Shown: positions 44,712 through 54,067 of the stretch, piece by piece
Layout of the letters: each line of letters begins with the position of its first letter
How positions within the stretch are numbered: position 1 is the first letter of the stretch
Assembly: GCA_009841225.1 (NCBI GenBank)
Contig: VXMF01000008.1
Span: 205,763-269,762 of the forward strand
Direction of reading: 5' to 3'
DNA from: Terriglobia bacterium
Lineage (GTDB): Bacteria; Acidobacteriota; Terriglobia; Bryobacterales; UBA6623
DNA: 64,000 nt
Notes under the pieces: generated by a model
What the model saw: only the letters and a program-made list of their open reading frames with translations
Told to the model about the DNA's origin: nothing
The model's database searches: none
Translations under genes and position numbers: made by a program

Positions 44712-46967
44712 TCAGTTCTTGAATACGAACTCGTTCGAGTTCAGCAGCATGTGGGCGAAATCCACCACTGCGGCAGCCTCCTGCTGGCTCATGCCAGCGG
44801 GAAGGACGTCCGGCAGCAACAGCGGCTCGCCGGCGGCAGCGCGCTCGGCAATGATGCCGCGCTGGGTCTCGAAGAACGTCAGCACCGTATCCTTCTCCCA
44901 GCCATCGGGCTGCCGCGAATACGTCAAGCGGAAGCCCTCCTGGATCTGCCGGTCACGATCGGCACCCGCGGTGTCCAAGATCCGTCCGGCCAGCCCCTGC
45001 GCCCAGCCCAGCGTGTGCTCGCTATTGAGCAGGGCCAATGCCTGCGGCGCAGTCGTAGTCAGAGAGCGGCGCGCGCACGACTCGTGCGTATCGGGCATGT
45101 CGAACGACTCCAACATCGGGTAGCGCGAATTCCGGCGCACGAACACGTACACGCTGCGGCGGTCTTGGGCATGCTGGCTTTCCGGCACGTCCCACCCGCC
45201 ACGCGGCTGGGACGCTCCCATGGGAAGCTTGGGAAAGACGCTCGGTCCGCCGACCTGGTGGTTAAGGCGGCCGGCCACCGCCAGCATCGAATCGCGGATC
45301 ACCTCGCCTTCGAGCCGCTGGGGAGGGAATCGCCACAATAGCCGATTCAGGGGATCCTCTTCGGAGGCGGCTTGCCTGAATTCGGAAGACTGCTGGTAGG
45401 TTTGCGAATTCATGATCAGCCGGTGCATCTGCTTGATGCTCCAGCCGCTGCGCCGGAACTCCACCGCCAGCCAATCCAGCAGCTCGGGATGCGTTGGACG
45501 CTCGCCCATGAGGCCGAAATCGCTGGGCGTGCGCACGATGCCTTGCCCGAAGTGGTAGTGCCACAGTCGATTGGCCATCACTCGAGCAGTGAGCGGGTTG
45601 TCGGCACCTGTCAGCCAGCCCGCCAGCGCCGTGCGACGTCCCGACGAGCGCCCGTCCAAGGCGGGAGCGTAAGTCGCGGGGCCCGGGGCCAGCAGGGTCA
45701 GATAGCCTGGCTCGACTTCCTCCAGCGGGGCCGCGTAGTTGGCGAACGACAGGACGTGCGTCGCCGGGGCCTCCGGCCCCAGTTCGCGGATGCCCATGCC
45801 GACGGGCAACGGCGCGGGCTTCACATTGTCAAAGTCGGCCAGCGCCTCTTCTAGTTCGCGGTAGCGCTCCTTGTCCTCCTTGGGCAGCGAATTCGACAGC
45901 CTGGCATCGTTGTGGTAGCGCATCTGCCACATGTGCTGCTGGAACAGCAGCCTCTCGTACATCGAGCGCTGTCGCGCGTTCTTGCGGAAAGCCTGCTGTG
46001 TCTCGGGGGAGCGCCGGTTCACTTGCGTCTCGAAGGCATCCGCGCGCTTGGCGTCGAGCAATTCGTCCATCTGCGACCGGATATCGCGAGTGGCCTCTTC
46101 CCATTTCGCTTGCTGGAGTTTGCGCTCGGCTCGTTGCTGCTCGGTCAGCAGGTGGATCTCATCATCGGTGGCCACGTTGGTGAAGAACGCCTGCAAGCGG
46201 TAGTAGTCGCTTTGCAGAATCGGATCAAACTTGTGGTCGTGGCACTTCGCACAGCTGTAGGTCAGCCCTAGGAACACGCTGCCGACCGTATCGGTGATGT
46301 CCAGCAGAACCTCTTGGCGCCGCTGCATCAAGATCGCTGCGTTGGACTCGTCGGCATAGTGGCGGTTGAATCCCGTGGCAATACGGGCCTGGGGGTCGCT
46401 CGGCCACAGCTCGTCTCCGGCGATCTGCTCTTGGACGAAGCGGTCGTAGGGCTTGTCGCTGTTGAGCGACTCGATCACGTAGTCGCGGTAGCGCCAGGCG
46501 TTAGGACGGGTCTCATCCGACTTGAAGCCCTCGCTCTCGGCATAGCGCGCTAGGTCGAGCCAGTGCCGCGCCCAGCGCTCGCCGTAGCGCGGCGACGCCA
46601 GCAGGCGGTCGACCACCTTGGCGAAAGCATCCGGCGAATCATCCTCTACAAACGCCTGCACCTCAGCCGGAGTGGGCGGCAGGCCGTGCAAGTCGAACGT
46701 CGCCCGGCGGATCAGCGTGGTCCGGTCCGCCCTCGCGGCCGGCCGGATGCCCTCGCTACGCAGGCGCGCCGACACGAACGCATCGATCGGGTGATTGGTG
46801 TTGGATGCCGGCATCTCCGGCTCGGCTACTGGCTGGAAAGCCCAGTGCGAGCGCTGGTTCTCTGGGAAGTTTGGCTCACCCGCAATACTCGCTGTCGCAC
46901 CCGAGACAGTCGCGACGCAGGTCAATACGGCACCGCAGCAGAGGATAGGTCCGATCTTGCGAGACAT
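44712..46967 (-). CDS. DUF1549/DUF1553 (PSCyt-PSD1) protein, exported
   Basis: 751 residues from the ATG at 46967, which begins a good signal peptide (about 30 residues); the frame continues upstream to 47009. Domains in order: DUF1549 with HWLDLARYAESEGF and FVQEQIAGDELWPSDP near residue 130, the CAKCHDHKFDPIL motif, then DUF1553 with ARVMANRLWHYHFGQGIV and APQALALLNSEHTL. It is complete, unlike the related gene at the window start, so it shows what the missing N-terminus there should look like. Family function is not established. Confidence 0.92.
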   Translation of the reverse strand: MSRKIGPILCCGAVLTCVATVSGATASIAGEPNFPENQRSHWAFQPVAEPEMPASNTNHPIDAFVSARLRSEGIRPAARADRTTLIRRATFDLHGLPPTPAEVQAFVEDDSPDAFAKVVDRLLASPRYGERWARHWLDLARYAESEGFKSDETRPNAWRYRDYVIESLNSDKPYDRFVQEQIAGDELWPSDPQARIATGFNRHYADESNAAILMQRRQEVLLDITDTVGSVFLGLTYSCAKCHDHKFDPILQSDYYRLQAFFTNVATDDEIHLLTEQQRAERKLQQAKWEEATRDIRSQMDELLDAKRADAFETQVNRRSPETQQAFRKNARQRSMYERLLFQQHMWQMRYHNDARLSNSLPKEDKERYRELEEALADFDNVKPAPLPVGMGIRELGPEAPATHVLSFANYAAPLEEVEPGYLTLLAPGPATYAPALDGRSSGRRTALAGWLTGADNPLTARVMANRLWHYHFGQGIVRTPSDFGLMGERPTHPELLDWLAVEFRRSGWSIKQMHRLIMNSQTYQQSSEFRQAASEEDPLNRLLWRFPPQRLEGEVIRDSMLAVAGRLNHQVGGPSVFPKLPMGASQPRGGWDVPESQHAQDRRSVYVFVRRNSRYPMLESFDMPDTHESCARRSLTTTAPQALALLNSEHTLGWAQGLAGRILDTAGADRDRQIQEGFRLTYSRQPDGWEKDTVLTFFETQRGIIAERAAAGEPLLLPDVLPAGMSQQEAAAVVDFAHMLLNSNEFVFKN

Positions 46968-47013
46968 GATGAAGTTCAGCGCAATGGCTGGCGCAACAGC
47001 CCCGCGCAATCAC

Positions 47014-47043
47014 ACTATCCGGTGTTTGCATATATATTGTCAA
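47014..47043 (-). promoter_or_regulatory. Promoter of the DUF1549/DUF1553 gene
   Basis: On the minus strand TTGACA, a perfect -35 (47038-47043), is followed after 18 bases by GATAGT (47014-47019), four of six matches to the -10 consensus, with an AT-rich ATATATAT spacer. The start codon is at 46967, giving a leader of about 40 bases. Confidence 0.6.
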
Positions 47044-47283
47044 GGCCGGTCCCGCGGAAAACTGTGATTTGCAACGTGGGTGCCGATGACTTTTTTCAGC
47101 AAATTGCCGGTCAGGCAGTGACCGAGCAGACGGCGATCTGGAACCGGCCGCGCCTGTATCCGGCCAGCAGGCCGGCACCGCATTCGGTGCCATGGGCCGG
47201 ACAGCGGCTGGCTGATAGAACGGTTAGCCGCTGCAAAAAAAGTCTGATGGCCCGGAATGACAACGGCTTCGACGGCCAGAGGC

Positions 47284-47289
47284 TATTAT
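47284..47289 (+). promoter_or_regulatory. Candidate -10 element (TATTAT) of the DUF1080 gene
   Basis: TATTAT, five of six consensus matches, is 14 bases before the DUF1080 ATG. No good -35 is present. The remaining sequence between the divergent genes (about 47050-47280) shows nothing else I can name. Confidence 0.35.
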
Positions 47290-47303
47290 GGGCTGTACAT
47301 TCG

Positions 47304-48248
47304 ATGAAACGCTTGGTCTTCGTCCTAGTGCTGTGCGTCGCAAGCCCGGTTTGGGCCGGTGACGAAGGGTTCAACGGGCGATGGGTGATCGAACCGCTAG
47401 GTGAGAACAACGGGCGCGTCATGTGGCTGGAGATCAGCGGTGCTGGCGCGGGACCGATCTCCGGATTCATGGTTGGCGGAGGCCCGGGCGGACAGCTCGA
47501 CCCGATCCACAGCGCCAAGATCGAAGGGGGGCAGCTTGCGTTTCACCTCGAGCGCGTCTTCCGCCGGGATGAGAGCCGCTTGATCAAGACTCCCGTCGTC
47601 GCGGCGTTGCGGGGTGACGTCCTGCACGGTGCCGCCATGCGCGGACAAGGCACCGTCCTCTGGGTGGGCAAGCGGGCCCCGGTTCTGCTCGATCGCGACG
47701 ATGGCTCGTGGAAGCAGTCCGAGCCGGTCGCGCTCTTGAACGGTAGAGATCTGAGCGGATGGCACACCCTGCGGCCCGGACGCGAAGAAGGCTGGTACGT
47801 CGAAGACGGCGTTCTCAAGAACCATCGGCGCGCTGACTTACTGGTTTCCGACCAATCGTTCTGGAACTTCCGCCTGCAAGTCGAATTTCTCGTGCATCCC
47901 GACATGAACGGGGGCATCGGCCTGCGCGGCCGCTATGAGATCCAGATCCTCGACGATCACGGCACTCCCGCCAGCGACCACGGCAACGCGGCGCTCTACG
48001 GCCGCATCGCACCCGCTGTAAACGCCAGCCGTCCGGCAAGGGAGTGGCAGTCGCTGGACGTGCGCCTAGTCGGACGCGAACTCACCATAGAGCTCAATGG
48101 CGTCAAGACCATTGACCGCAAGACCATCGACGGCTTCACGGCGATGGCCACGGACTGGCGCGAAGACATGCCGGGCCCGATCACCCTGCAGGGAGACCAC
48201 GGCGCGGTAGAGTTCCGAAAGATCGTGGTTACTCCGCTAGCGCAGTGA
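47304..48248 (+). CDS. DUF1080 (3-keto-disaccharide hydrolase-like) protein, exported
   Basis: 314 residues from the ATG at 47304, where a signal peptide (about 18 residues) begins; the frame runs far upstream through the divergent gene only by chance. The N-terminal 110 residues form a beta-rich domain of unknown type (GRWVIEPLGENNGRVMWLE). The DUF1080 domain follows: ALLNGRDLSGWHTL near residue 148, FWNFRLQVEFLVHPDMNGGI near 190 and the C-terminal PITLQGDHGAVEFRKI. Some DUF1080 proteins act on 3-keto sugar glycosides made by Gfo/Idh/MocA-type oxidases, which fits the neighbouring dehydrogenase genes. Its stop overlaps the glycosyltransferase start (GTGA). Confidence 0.87.
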   Translation: MKRLVFVLVLCVASPVWAGDEGFNGRWVIEPLGENNGRVMWLEISGAGAGPISGFMVGGGPGGQLDPIHSAKIEGGQLAFHLERVFRRDESRLIKTPVVAALRGDVLHGAAMRGQGTVLWVGKRAPVLLDRDDGSWKQSEPVALLNGRDLSGWHTLRPGREEGWYVEDGVLKNHRRADLLVSDQSFWNFRLQVEFLVHPDMNGGIGLRGRYEIQILDDHGTPASDHGNAALYGRIAPAVNASRPAREWQSLDVRLVGRELTIELNGVKTIDRKTIDGFTAMATDWREDMPGPITLQGDHGAVEFRKIVVTPLAQ

Positions 48249-49738
48249 CGAGGTCTCGCGCAGCGACCCTCGCGGCCGTTGCCGCGCTGGCCATAGCGCT
48301 CTACCTGCTGCCCATTGGCGACCGCGGGCTGATCGGCCCCGACGAGCCGCGCTACGCGTCGATCTCCCGCGAAATGGCCGAGTCCGGCGACTGGGTAACG
48401 CCAAGGCTGTGGGGCGAGGCATGGTTCGAAAAGCCGGCCATGCTCTTTTGGATGGGAGGCTTCGGATATACCGCCGGCCTAGAGTCATACACGAGGGTGC
48501 CGGTGGCGCTGCTCAGCCTCGGATTCCTAGCGTTCTTCTTCTGGCGGGTACGGGCGCACTTTGACGGCGAGACGGCCGTCACCGCGACTTGCCTGCTTGC
48601 CACGTCGGCCGGCTGGATCGCGTACTCCGATGCGGGGGTCTTTGACGCCCCCCTCACTGCGTTCACCTCTGCTGCCCTGCTGTGCCTGCTGCCTTGGGCT
48701 TCCTCTCACGACCGGAGCCGGCCAGCCGAGATGGCGGCATTCGGCGCTCTGCTCGGATTCGGGGTGCTGAGCAAGGGGCTCGTGGCGTTGGTGGTCGCGG
48801 CGATCGCCTCCGTGCCAGTACTCGTCCAGAGGCCCCGAGCCCTGCTGGACTTGTTGCGTCCAGCGCCAGTCGGTGCGTTCTGTCTGGCCTGCCTGCCGTG
48901 GTACATCGCGTGCTATTGGGCGAACGGGCAGGCGTTCATCGACGAGTTCATCGTCCGACACCACTTCGAGAGATTCGTAAGCTCGTCCCTGCAGCACGTT
49001 CAGCCGTGGTGGTTCTACCTACCGGTACTAGCCCTTTTCCTGCTGCCGTGGACGCCGCTGGCGCTGTCCCTGCGATGGGAAACGCTGTCCGCCGGAACCA
49101 GCCGCCGCTTTCTGGCCTGCTGGGCACTGGGACCGCTCCTGCTCTTCTCCGTCGCGGTGAACAAGCTGCCTGGCTACATTCTGCCCAGCCTGCCTCCGCT
49201 GGCCATTCTGCTCGCAATCCAGTGGAAGGCCAAGGCCAGCAGGCCGCTGCTGGTTGCAGCGGGGGCGACGTTGCTGTTGGTTCCGCTGGCGGGCACCCTG
49301 CTGCCGGGGGCGCTGGCCGACGGGATCCGAAGGGCATGGGCAGGGCTTGATTCCGCCAGCATTCTGGCAGGGGCTGCGGCTGGCATCGCTGCGTTGGCGG
49401 TGGCATCGATCATGGCGCTGAAGACCTCACGCGAGCGGTCAATCCCGGCTGTGTGCGCGATCGCGGCGCTCACGCTTGCGGCGCTGAAGTTTCAAGCCTT
49501 CCCGGCGATCAGCCTGCAGGCCGGCACGCAAGAGTTCGTGGCCAGCGAACGGACTCGTCTGGCAAAGGCGTGCATCGGCGACATACGACGCCACGCGGCC
49601 TACGGCATTTGGCACTACAGCGGCTACTCGGTTCCCGACTGCGAGCAAGTTCCGGCCGCGTTCAGAATCGAAGGCGACCCTCCTGTGATCGTGCCGAATC
49701 AAGCGGCAGACGCCGCGCCCCGCTCCTCTAGCGAGTGA
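48245..49738 (+). CDS. ArnT-like (GT83/PMT-type) glycosyltransferase
   Basis: 497 residues from a GTG that overlaps the DUF1080 stop. Polytopic membrane protein of the GT-C fold. The first periplasmic loop carries GLIGPDEPRYASISREMA near residue 30, with the conserved Asp-Glu, and FEKPAMLFWMGG. Around a dozen membrane segments follow, then a soluble C-terminal part. The family transfers sugars from polyprenyl phosphate donors to lipid A or other lipids or proteins on the outer face of the inner membrane. Donor and acceptor are not readable. Four-base overlap suggests translational coupling to the DUF1080 gene. Confidence 0.88.
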   Translation: MTRSRAATLAAVAALAIALYLLPIGDRGLIGPDEPRYASISREMAESGDWVTPRLWGEAWFEKPAMLFWMGGFGYTAGLESYTRVPVALLSLGFLAFFFWRVRAHFDGETAVTATCLLATSAGWIAYSDAGVFDAPLTAFTSAALLCLLPWASSHDRSRPAEMAAFGALLGFGVLSKGLVALVVAAIASVPVLVQRPRALLDLLRPAPVGAFCLACLPWYIACYWANGQAFIDEFIVRHHFERFVSSSLQHVQPWWFYLPVLALFLLPWTPLALSLRWETLSAGTSRRFLACWALGPLLLFSVAVNKLPGYILPSLPPLAILLAIQWKAKASRPLLVAAGATLLLVPLAGTLLPGALADGIRRAWAGLDSASILAGAAAGIAALAVASIMALKTSRERSIPAVCAIAALTLAALKFQAFPAISLQAGTQEFVASERTRLAKACIGDIRRHAAYGIWHYSGYSVPDCEQVPAAFRIEGDPPVIVPNQAADAAPRSSSE

Positions 49739-49765
49739 AGGGCCCAGCGCCGCGCGTGAAAGAGG

Positions 49766-50665
49766 CTACATGCCAGGGGGGTTAGCGTCCGGGACCGAAG
49801 GCAGGTACAGGGGCCGGGCGGTCTTGGCCGCCGGGCGGTTGAGGACTTCGTTCGCAGCGTTCAGCAGATTCTTGCGAGTGACCTGACCGACCAGCCGACC
49901 GTCGCGCAGTACCGGCAATCTACGCTGGGTGCTTTCGCGGAAGATGGCCGCGACGCTGAACATGTTGATCGACTCGTCGATCGTGCGCGCTTCCGAGTCC
50001 ATGAACGCCGACACGGTCCACTCCGGCCCGGACGCCTCTTTGCGCTTGTTGAGCGAGCGGACTAAGGCGTGCGAGGCAACCAGCACGTTGTGGCGGCTGA
50101 TCTGGCCGACCACGCGGCCATCGCGAACGACGACCAAGCGCCGATACGCGGTCTGGAGGAACATTTCCACGACTTCCAAGAAATCGAGGTCTTCGCCGAT
50201 CACAAGTCCCGAGTCCTGTGTCATATAGCGGCGAATCTGCGCTCCCGGCAGGTTGTCGTAAATCGCATCAATCAGGACCCTCATGCTGTGGGATTCGGAA
50301 AACACCCCCAAGAAGCGACCTTGCCCGTCGACAACGGGCGCTCCCGAAATGCGATGCGAGAGCAGGAAGTTGACGGCGTCGAACGCATCCATTTCCGGCT
50401 GGAGCATCCACAGCTGCTCGGTCATCAGCTCGCCGCTGCTGAGTCGGCGGCCGCCGAGGTCGTTCGACCTGAGGCGATCGGAGAGGCTCGAGAGCACGCT
50501 TAGGCAACAACGCTCGGTGAAGATCCCCAAGTAGGATCGGTCAGGGCCAACGACGGGAGCACCCTTGACATTCACATGGATCAACTTGTGGACACTGTGC
50601 AGGGCTGGCGCCTCCGGGTCCAGAGTGACCAGCTTCGTGACCATAAAGTCCCGTGCGGTCTTCAT
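49766..50665 (-). CDS. Protein of four CBS domains
   Basis: 299 residues made of two CBS pairs. The repeats have the usual layout: VHKLIHVNVKGAPVVG, VNFLLSHRISGAPVVDG, VEMFLQTAYRRLVVVRDGR and VAAIFRESTQRRLPVLRDGR, each followed by a VGxxxxxxL helix. No catalytic or membrane domain is attached. CBS pairs bind adenine nucleotides, so it is probably a free-standing energy sensor acting on a partner. It has its own promoter at 50750-50778 and is not fused to the adjacent oxidoreductase genes. Confidence 0.85.
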   Translation of the reverse strand: MKTARDFMVTKLVTLDPEAPALHSVHKLIHVNVKGAPVVGPDRSYLGIFTERCCLSVLSSLSDRLRSNDLGGRRLSSGELMTEQLWMLQPEMDAFDAVNFLLSHRISGAPVVDGQGRFLGVFSESHSMRVLIDAIYDNLPGAQIRRYMTQDSGLVIGEDLDFLEVVEMFLQTAYRRLVVVRDGRVVGQISRHNVLVASHALVRSLNKRKEASGPEWTVSAFMDSEARTIDESINMFSVAAIFRESTQRRLPVLRDGRLVGQVTRKNLLNAANEVLNRPAAKTARPLYLPSVPDANPPGM

Positions 50666-50716
50666 TGCTCCAGCCTTGACCGATCGGGACGATTCCGCGC
50701 GTGAACGTTTGCAGAC

Positions 50717-50738
50717 AGCCGAAAACCATCCATCGGCT
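50717..50738. repeat. Six-base inverted repeat in the CBS gene leader
   Basis: AGCCGA and TCGGCT are 10 bases apart between the promoter and the CBS start. It may form a small leader hairpin or be a protein site. Confidence 0.3.
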
Positions 50739-50749
50739 AAGGCGCTTCA

Positions 50750-50778
50750 AGTATGCAGCGGCATCATTCTGAAGTCAA
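50750..50778 (-). promoter_or_regulatory. Promoter of the CBS-domain gene
   Basis: Minus strand TTGACT (50773-50778, five of six) and CATACT (50750-50755, four of six) are exactly 17 bases apart, about 85 bases before the ATG at 50665. Confidence 0.55.
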
Positions 50779-50824
50779 CCGCAGCAGCGCCGGGGACGGC
50801 TTCTCGCGAAAACGGCGCGGAGAG

Positions 50825-51880
50825 CTATGCGAGCTCTTCCATCACCGTGTCAAGCGCGCTCTTGGGAGGCCGCAACCGGTCTTGGCCGAGCTGGGCCAGT
50901 GGCACGTCGTCTAGGTTCAGGATCTCGGTGAAGCTTGGCTGGTCCGTGCTGACATACAGAACGCCGGTCAGGATCTGCCCCTCTTCCGTTGCCAGCTCGA
51001 TGCGATCAAGAGCCTTCAGGCGACTGGTCGGATCGTAATCTTCCTCGAGCTTCTCCAAACGCAGCATGGAGCCATCGTGCATCTCGACCTCGTACACGGT
51101 GCCCGGGGCGAACTCGCCCTGCAAGTGGATTTCCTCGAAGTGCGGCACGAAGCCGATCGACTGCAGCGGAACCTTGTTCTCGCGCACGTACTTGTAGCTC
51201 TTCGTCGAGCCGACATGGTCGTTGAACGTCACGCAGGGAGACACCACGTCCAGCACGGCTGTGCCGCGATGGGCCAGCGCCGCCTTGATGATGGACTGCA
51301 GCTGCTTCTTGTCCCCGGAGAACGAACGCGCCACGAACGTCGCGCCCAGCTGCACCGCCAGCCCGCAGGTGTCGATCGGCGGCAGCTCGTTGGCGATACC
51401 GGACTTTGCCGTAGAGCCCAAGTTGGCGGTCGCTGAGAACTGCCCCTTGGTCAATCCATAGCAGCCGTTGTCCTCAATGATGTAGATGACCGGGACGTTC
51501 CGGCGCATCATGTGCACGAACTGCCCGAGTCCGATCGAAGCGGTGTCGCCATCGCCGGAAACCCCGAGCGCCATCAATTGCTTGTTGGCCAGCACGGCGC
51601 CGGTGGCCACTGCGGGCATCCTGCCATGCACGCTGTTGAACCCGTGCGACATGCTCAAGAAGTAGGCGGGCGATTTCGACGAGCAGCCGATGCCCGACAG
51701 CTTGATGACCTGCGTCGGGTCGATCCCCATCTCGAAGAAGCACTCGACGATGCGCTCCGAGATCGAGTTGTGCCCGCAGCCCGCGCAGAGCGTCGTTTTC
51801 AGGCCGCGATAGGGCTCGAGCCCAAGGCCGATGCGGTTCGAAACCGGTGCTTTCACCCGGGTAGCGGTGGCGGTGCTCAC
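50825..51880 (-). CDS. korB: 2-oxoacid:ferredoxin oxidoreductase, beta subunit
   Basis: 351 residues from a GTG overlapping the alpha-subunit stop (GTGA). It holds the thiamin diphosphate domain: GVSGDGDTASIGLGQFVHMM near residue 108 followed by IIEDNGCYGLTKGQFS, the GDG...N motif. CAGC with Cys32 and Cys35 near the N-terminus is the start of the Fe-S ligand set. A C-terminal extension is present. Together with the alpha subunit it oxidatively decarboxylates a 2-oxoacid, most likely 2-oxoglutarate, to acyl-CoA, reducing ferredoxin. A kor-type rather than por-type choice rests on the two-subunit architecture. Confidence 0.92.
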   Translation of the reverse strand: MSTATATRVKAPVSNRIGLGLEPYRGLKTTLCAGCGHNSISERIVECFFEMGIDPTQVIKLSGIGCSSKSPAYFLSMSHGFNSVHGRMPAVATGAVLANKQLMALGVSGDGDTASIGLGQFVHMMRRNVPVIYIIEDNGCYGLTKGQFSATANLGSTAKSGIANELPPIDTCGLAVQLGATFVARSFSGDKKQLQSIIKAALAHRGTAVLDVVSPCVTFNDHVGSTKSYKYVRENKVPLQSIGFVPHFEEIHLQGEFAPGTVYEVEMHDGSMLRLEKLEEDYDPTSRLKALDRIELATEEGQILTGVLYVSTDQPSFTEILNLDDVPLAQLGQDRLRPPKSALDTVMEELA

Positions 51881-53718
51881 AGCCCCTCCCTCTCGACGAT
51901 TGCGTCGGTGATCGTGCGGGCGTCCAGCGGCATGCCTCCGTAGTAGCAGACGCTCCGCAAGTGGTCATGAATCGCGGGAAACTGCCTGCGCAGCAGCGTG
52001 CGCAACTGGCCGTCGCGATTCTGGTCGACGACGTAGACGTGGTCGTGGTCGGCGATGAACTCTTCCGTGGCGTGGCTGAACGGCCAGCCGCGCACCCGGC
52101 AGTAGGCGGTCTCGAAGCCGTATTCCAGCCGCAGCTGGCTGCGCGCTTCGCGCACGGCCTCGTGACTCGTTCCGGCAGCCACCAAGGCCACCCGCGCCTT
52201 GGGGCCGTCCTCGATGACCGGCTCGGGCAGCCACTTGCGAGCCCCGGCCATCTTCTTCTGGATGCGGTCCATGTTGCGGATCCAGTCGTCCTCGCGCTCG
52301 CTGTAGTTGGCGTCCTCGTCGTGGCCCGTGCCGCGCGCGAAATAGGCGGCCTGCGGGTGCCGGTTGCCCGGTATGGTGCGATAGGCGATGCCATCGCCAT
52401 CCACGTCCCGATAGCGGCCCCAATCTCCCTGGAGACGTTCGACGTCCTGCTCGCTGAGCACTTTGCCGCGATCGATGTCCCAGTCCGGGTAGTCAAACTT
52501 GTTGGCCGTCCAATAGTTCATTCCCAAGTCGAGATCGAGCATCAGGAACACAGGAGCCTGCAAGCGCTCGGCAACGTCGAAGGCCTTGGCGCCGAACTCG
52601 AAGCACTCCTCGGGAGTGGCCGGAATCAGCATCGGGTGGAACGTGTCGCCGTGCGACAGCGTGGCGGCTGAGAGGAAGTCCCCCTGCGAAGTGCGCGTCG
52701 GCAGGCCGGTAGAAGGCCCCATGCGCTGCACATCGATCAGCACAACCGGAATCTCCGCGAAATGCGCCAGCCCGACGAACTCCGACATCAACGAGACGCC
52801 CGGGCCGGCGGTCGTGGTCATCGCCCGGGCACCGGCCCAGCCGGCGCCGATCGCCATGCCGATCGAGGCCAGCTCGTCCTCGGCCTGCACCACGGCGAAG
52901 GTGGCCTTGCCGGTCGACTCGTCAGTGCGAAAGCGATTCAAGTAGCCTTGGGCCGCCTCGGCCAGGGACGAAGACGGCGTGATGGGGTACCAAGTGATGA
53001 CGCTCACGCCGCCAAAGACCGCCCCAAGAGCGGCAGCGGCGTTGCCCTCGACGATGATCTTGCCTTTGTTCCCGTCCATCCGCGTGAGCCGGTAAGGATC
53101 CCGCTTGACGAGATTCTGGCGGGTCCAATCGAAGCCGGCCTGGGCCGCGTTCCAATTCAGCTCAGCGGCCTTGGGCTTGGTCGAGAACTGCCTCTCGATA
53201 CCCTTGCGGATCTCCTCCATTTCGATGTCCAGCAGAGCCGCCAGAACACCGTCGTAGACCATGTTGCGCACGAGCTTGCGCAGCTTCGGCTGGGGGCAGA
53301 CCGCGGCCGTGATGGGATCGAACGGCACGGGGTAGAAGCACAGGTCGTCGCGCAGGGCGTCCAAGCCAAGCGGCTCGTCGTAGACAACCGCCCGGCCCGG
53401 TTCGAGGGCCTGCACGTCCTCGTGAGCCGTCTGCGCATTCATCGCCACCAAGAAATCGACTTCCTTCTTGCGACCCGTAAAGCCGAACTTGTTGGCACGG
53501 ATGGTGTACCAGGTCGGCAGGCCGGCGATGTTGGACGGGAACAGATTCTTGCCCGACACGGGTATGCCCATCTCGAACAGCGCCCGCAACAGGACTAGGT
53601 TCGAAGACTGGCTGCCCGACCCGTTGACGGTGGCGACATGGATGCTGAAGTCGTTGACGACCTCAAGTTCGGGTACAGTTACGGGTTCCCCACTAGGGGA
53701 TGCATTCACGGCTTGCAT
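51877..53718 (-). CDS. korA: 2-oxoacid:ferredoxin oxidoreductase, fused gamma-alpha subunit
   Basis: 613 residues from the ATG at 53718. The N-terminal gamma domain (FSIHVATVNGSGSQSSNLVL near residue 25, FPSNIAGLPTWYTIRAN near 60) is fused to the alpha domain, which begins around residue 225 with IIVEGNAAAALGAVFGGVS. It continues with SVITWYPITPSSSLAEAAQG and TTTAGPGVSLMSEFVGLAHF. This gamma-alpha fusion with a separate beta is the usual bacterial KorAB form, for example in aerobic reductive TCA or alternative TCA cycles. A candidate promoter lies about 90-118 bases upstream of the start. Confidence 0.93.
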   Translation of the reverse strand: MQAVNASPSGEPVTVPELEVVNDFSIHVATVNGSGSQSSNLVLLRALFEMGIPVSGKNLFPSNIAGLPTWYTIRANKFGFTGRKKEVDFLVAMNAQTAHEDVQALEPGRAVVYDEPLGLDALRDDLCFYPVPFDPITAAVCPQPKLRKLVRNMVYDGVLAALLDIEMEEIRKGIERQFSTKPKAAELNWNAAQAGFDWTRQNLVKRDPYRLTRMDGNKGKIIVEGNAAAALGAVFGGVSVITWYPITPSSSLAEAAQGYLNRFRTDESTGKATFAVVQAEDELASIGMAIGAGWAGARAMTTTAGPGVSLMSEFVGLAHFAEIPVVLIDVQRMGPSTGLPTRTSQGDFLSAATLSHGDTFHPMLIPATPEECFEFGAKAFDVAERLQAPVFLMLDLDLGMNYWTANKFDYPDWDIDRGKVLSEQDVERLQGDWGRYRDVDGDGIAYRTIPGNRHPQAAYFARGTGHDEDANYSEREDDWIRNMDRIQKKMAGARKWLPEPVIEDGPKARVALVAAGTSHEAVREARSQLRLEYGFETAYCRVRGWPFSHATEEFIADHDHVYVVDQNRDGQLRTLLRRQFPAIHDHLRSVCYYGGMPLDARTITDAIVEREGL

Positions 53719-53724
53719 GAACAA

Positions 53725-54067
53725 AGGGGCCTTACGGCAACGACGGGCCTCAGGTCAAGCGTCCGCCTTGACTGGACTTCACTTAGACGTCCTGCCTTCT
53801 ACCTTCCAGTATAGGTAAATCCGCGGCCTAGCGAAACCAGTTTGTTTCTATCGCGGCACTATTCCCTGCGCTCGAGCAATCGCCGGCGCAGTGCCTGCAA
53901 ATCCGCGCCCGCGGCTGTCGCATCGGCGCACGAGCGGCCGCATCGGTAGAATCAAGAAAAGGCAGCCCCCCACCGTCAGGCCGCGGCCTGCTGCCCTCCC
54001 CGATTGCCCCAGCCAGGCTCGCCGGTCAGGGGCGGTTTCGTTGCGCGCTCGCCTGCTTCCGTTCGCC
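53725..54067. other. 343 bp intergenic region between divergent korA and hisZ
   Basis: No gene supported. On the minus strand a weak promoter for korA is seen at 53808-53836. On the plus strand TAGAAT at 53947-53952 could be a -10 for hisZ, without a -35. An open frame reading into hisZ from 53891 lacks coding character. Confidence 0.5.
53808..53836 (-). promoter_or_regulatory. Weak candidate promoter of korA
   Basis: Minus strand TATACT (53808-53813) is a good -10; TTTCGC (53831-53836) 17 bases away is a poor -35 with three of six matches. Confidence 0.3.

Noticed and set aside
46563..47303. Upstream part of a 561-codon plus-strand open frame that ends in the DUF1080 gene
   Set aside because: It is antisense to the DUF1549 gene and includes a promoter region. 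A clean signal peptide and start occur at 47304.
53891..54067. N-terminal extension of hisZ
   Set aside because: Arg/Pro-rich low-complexity reading without homology; the class II synthetase-like fold starts after the ATG at 54068.
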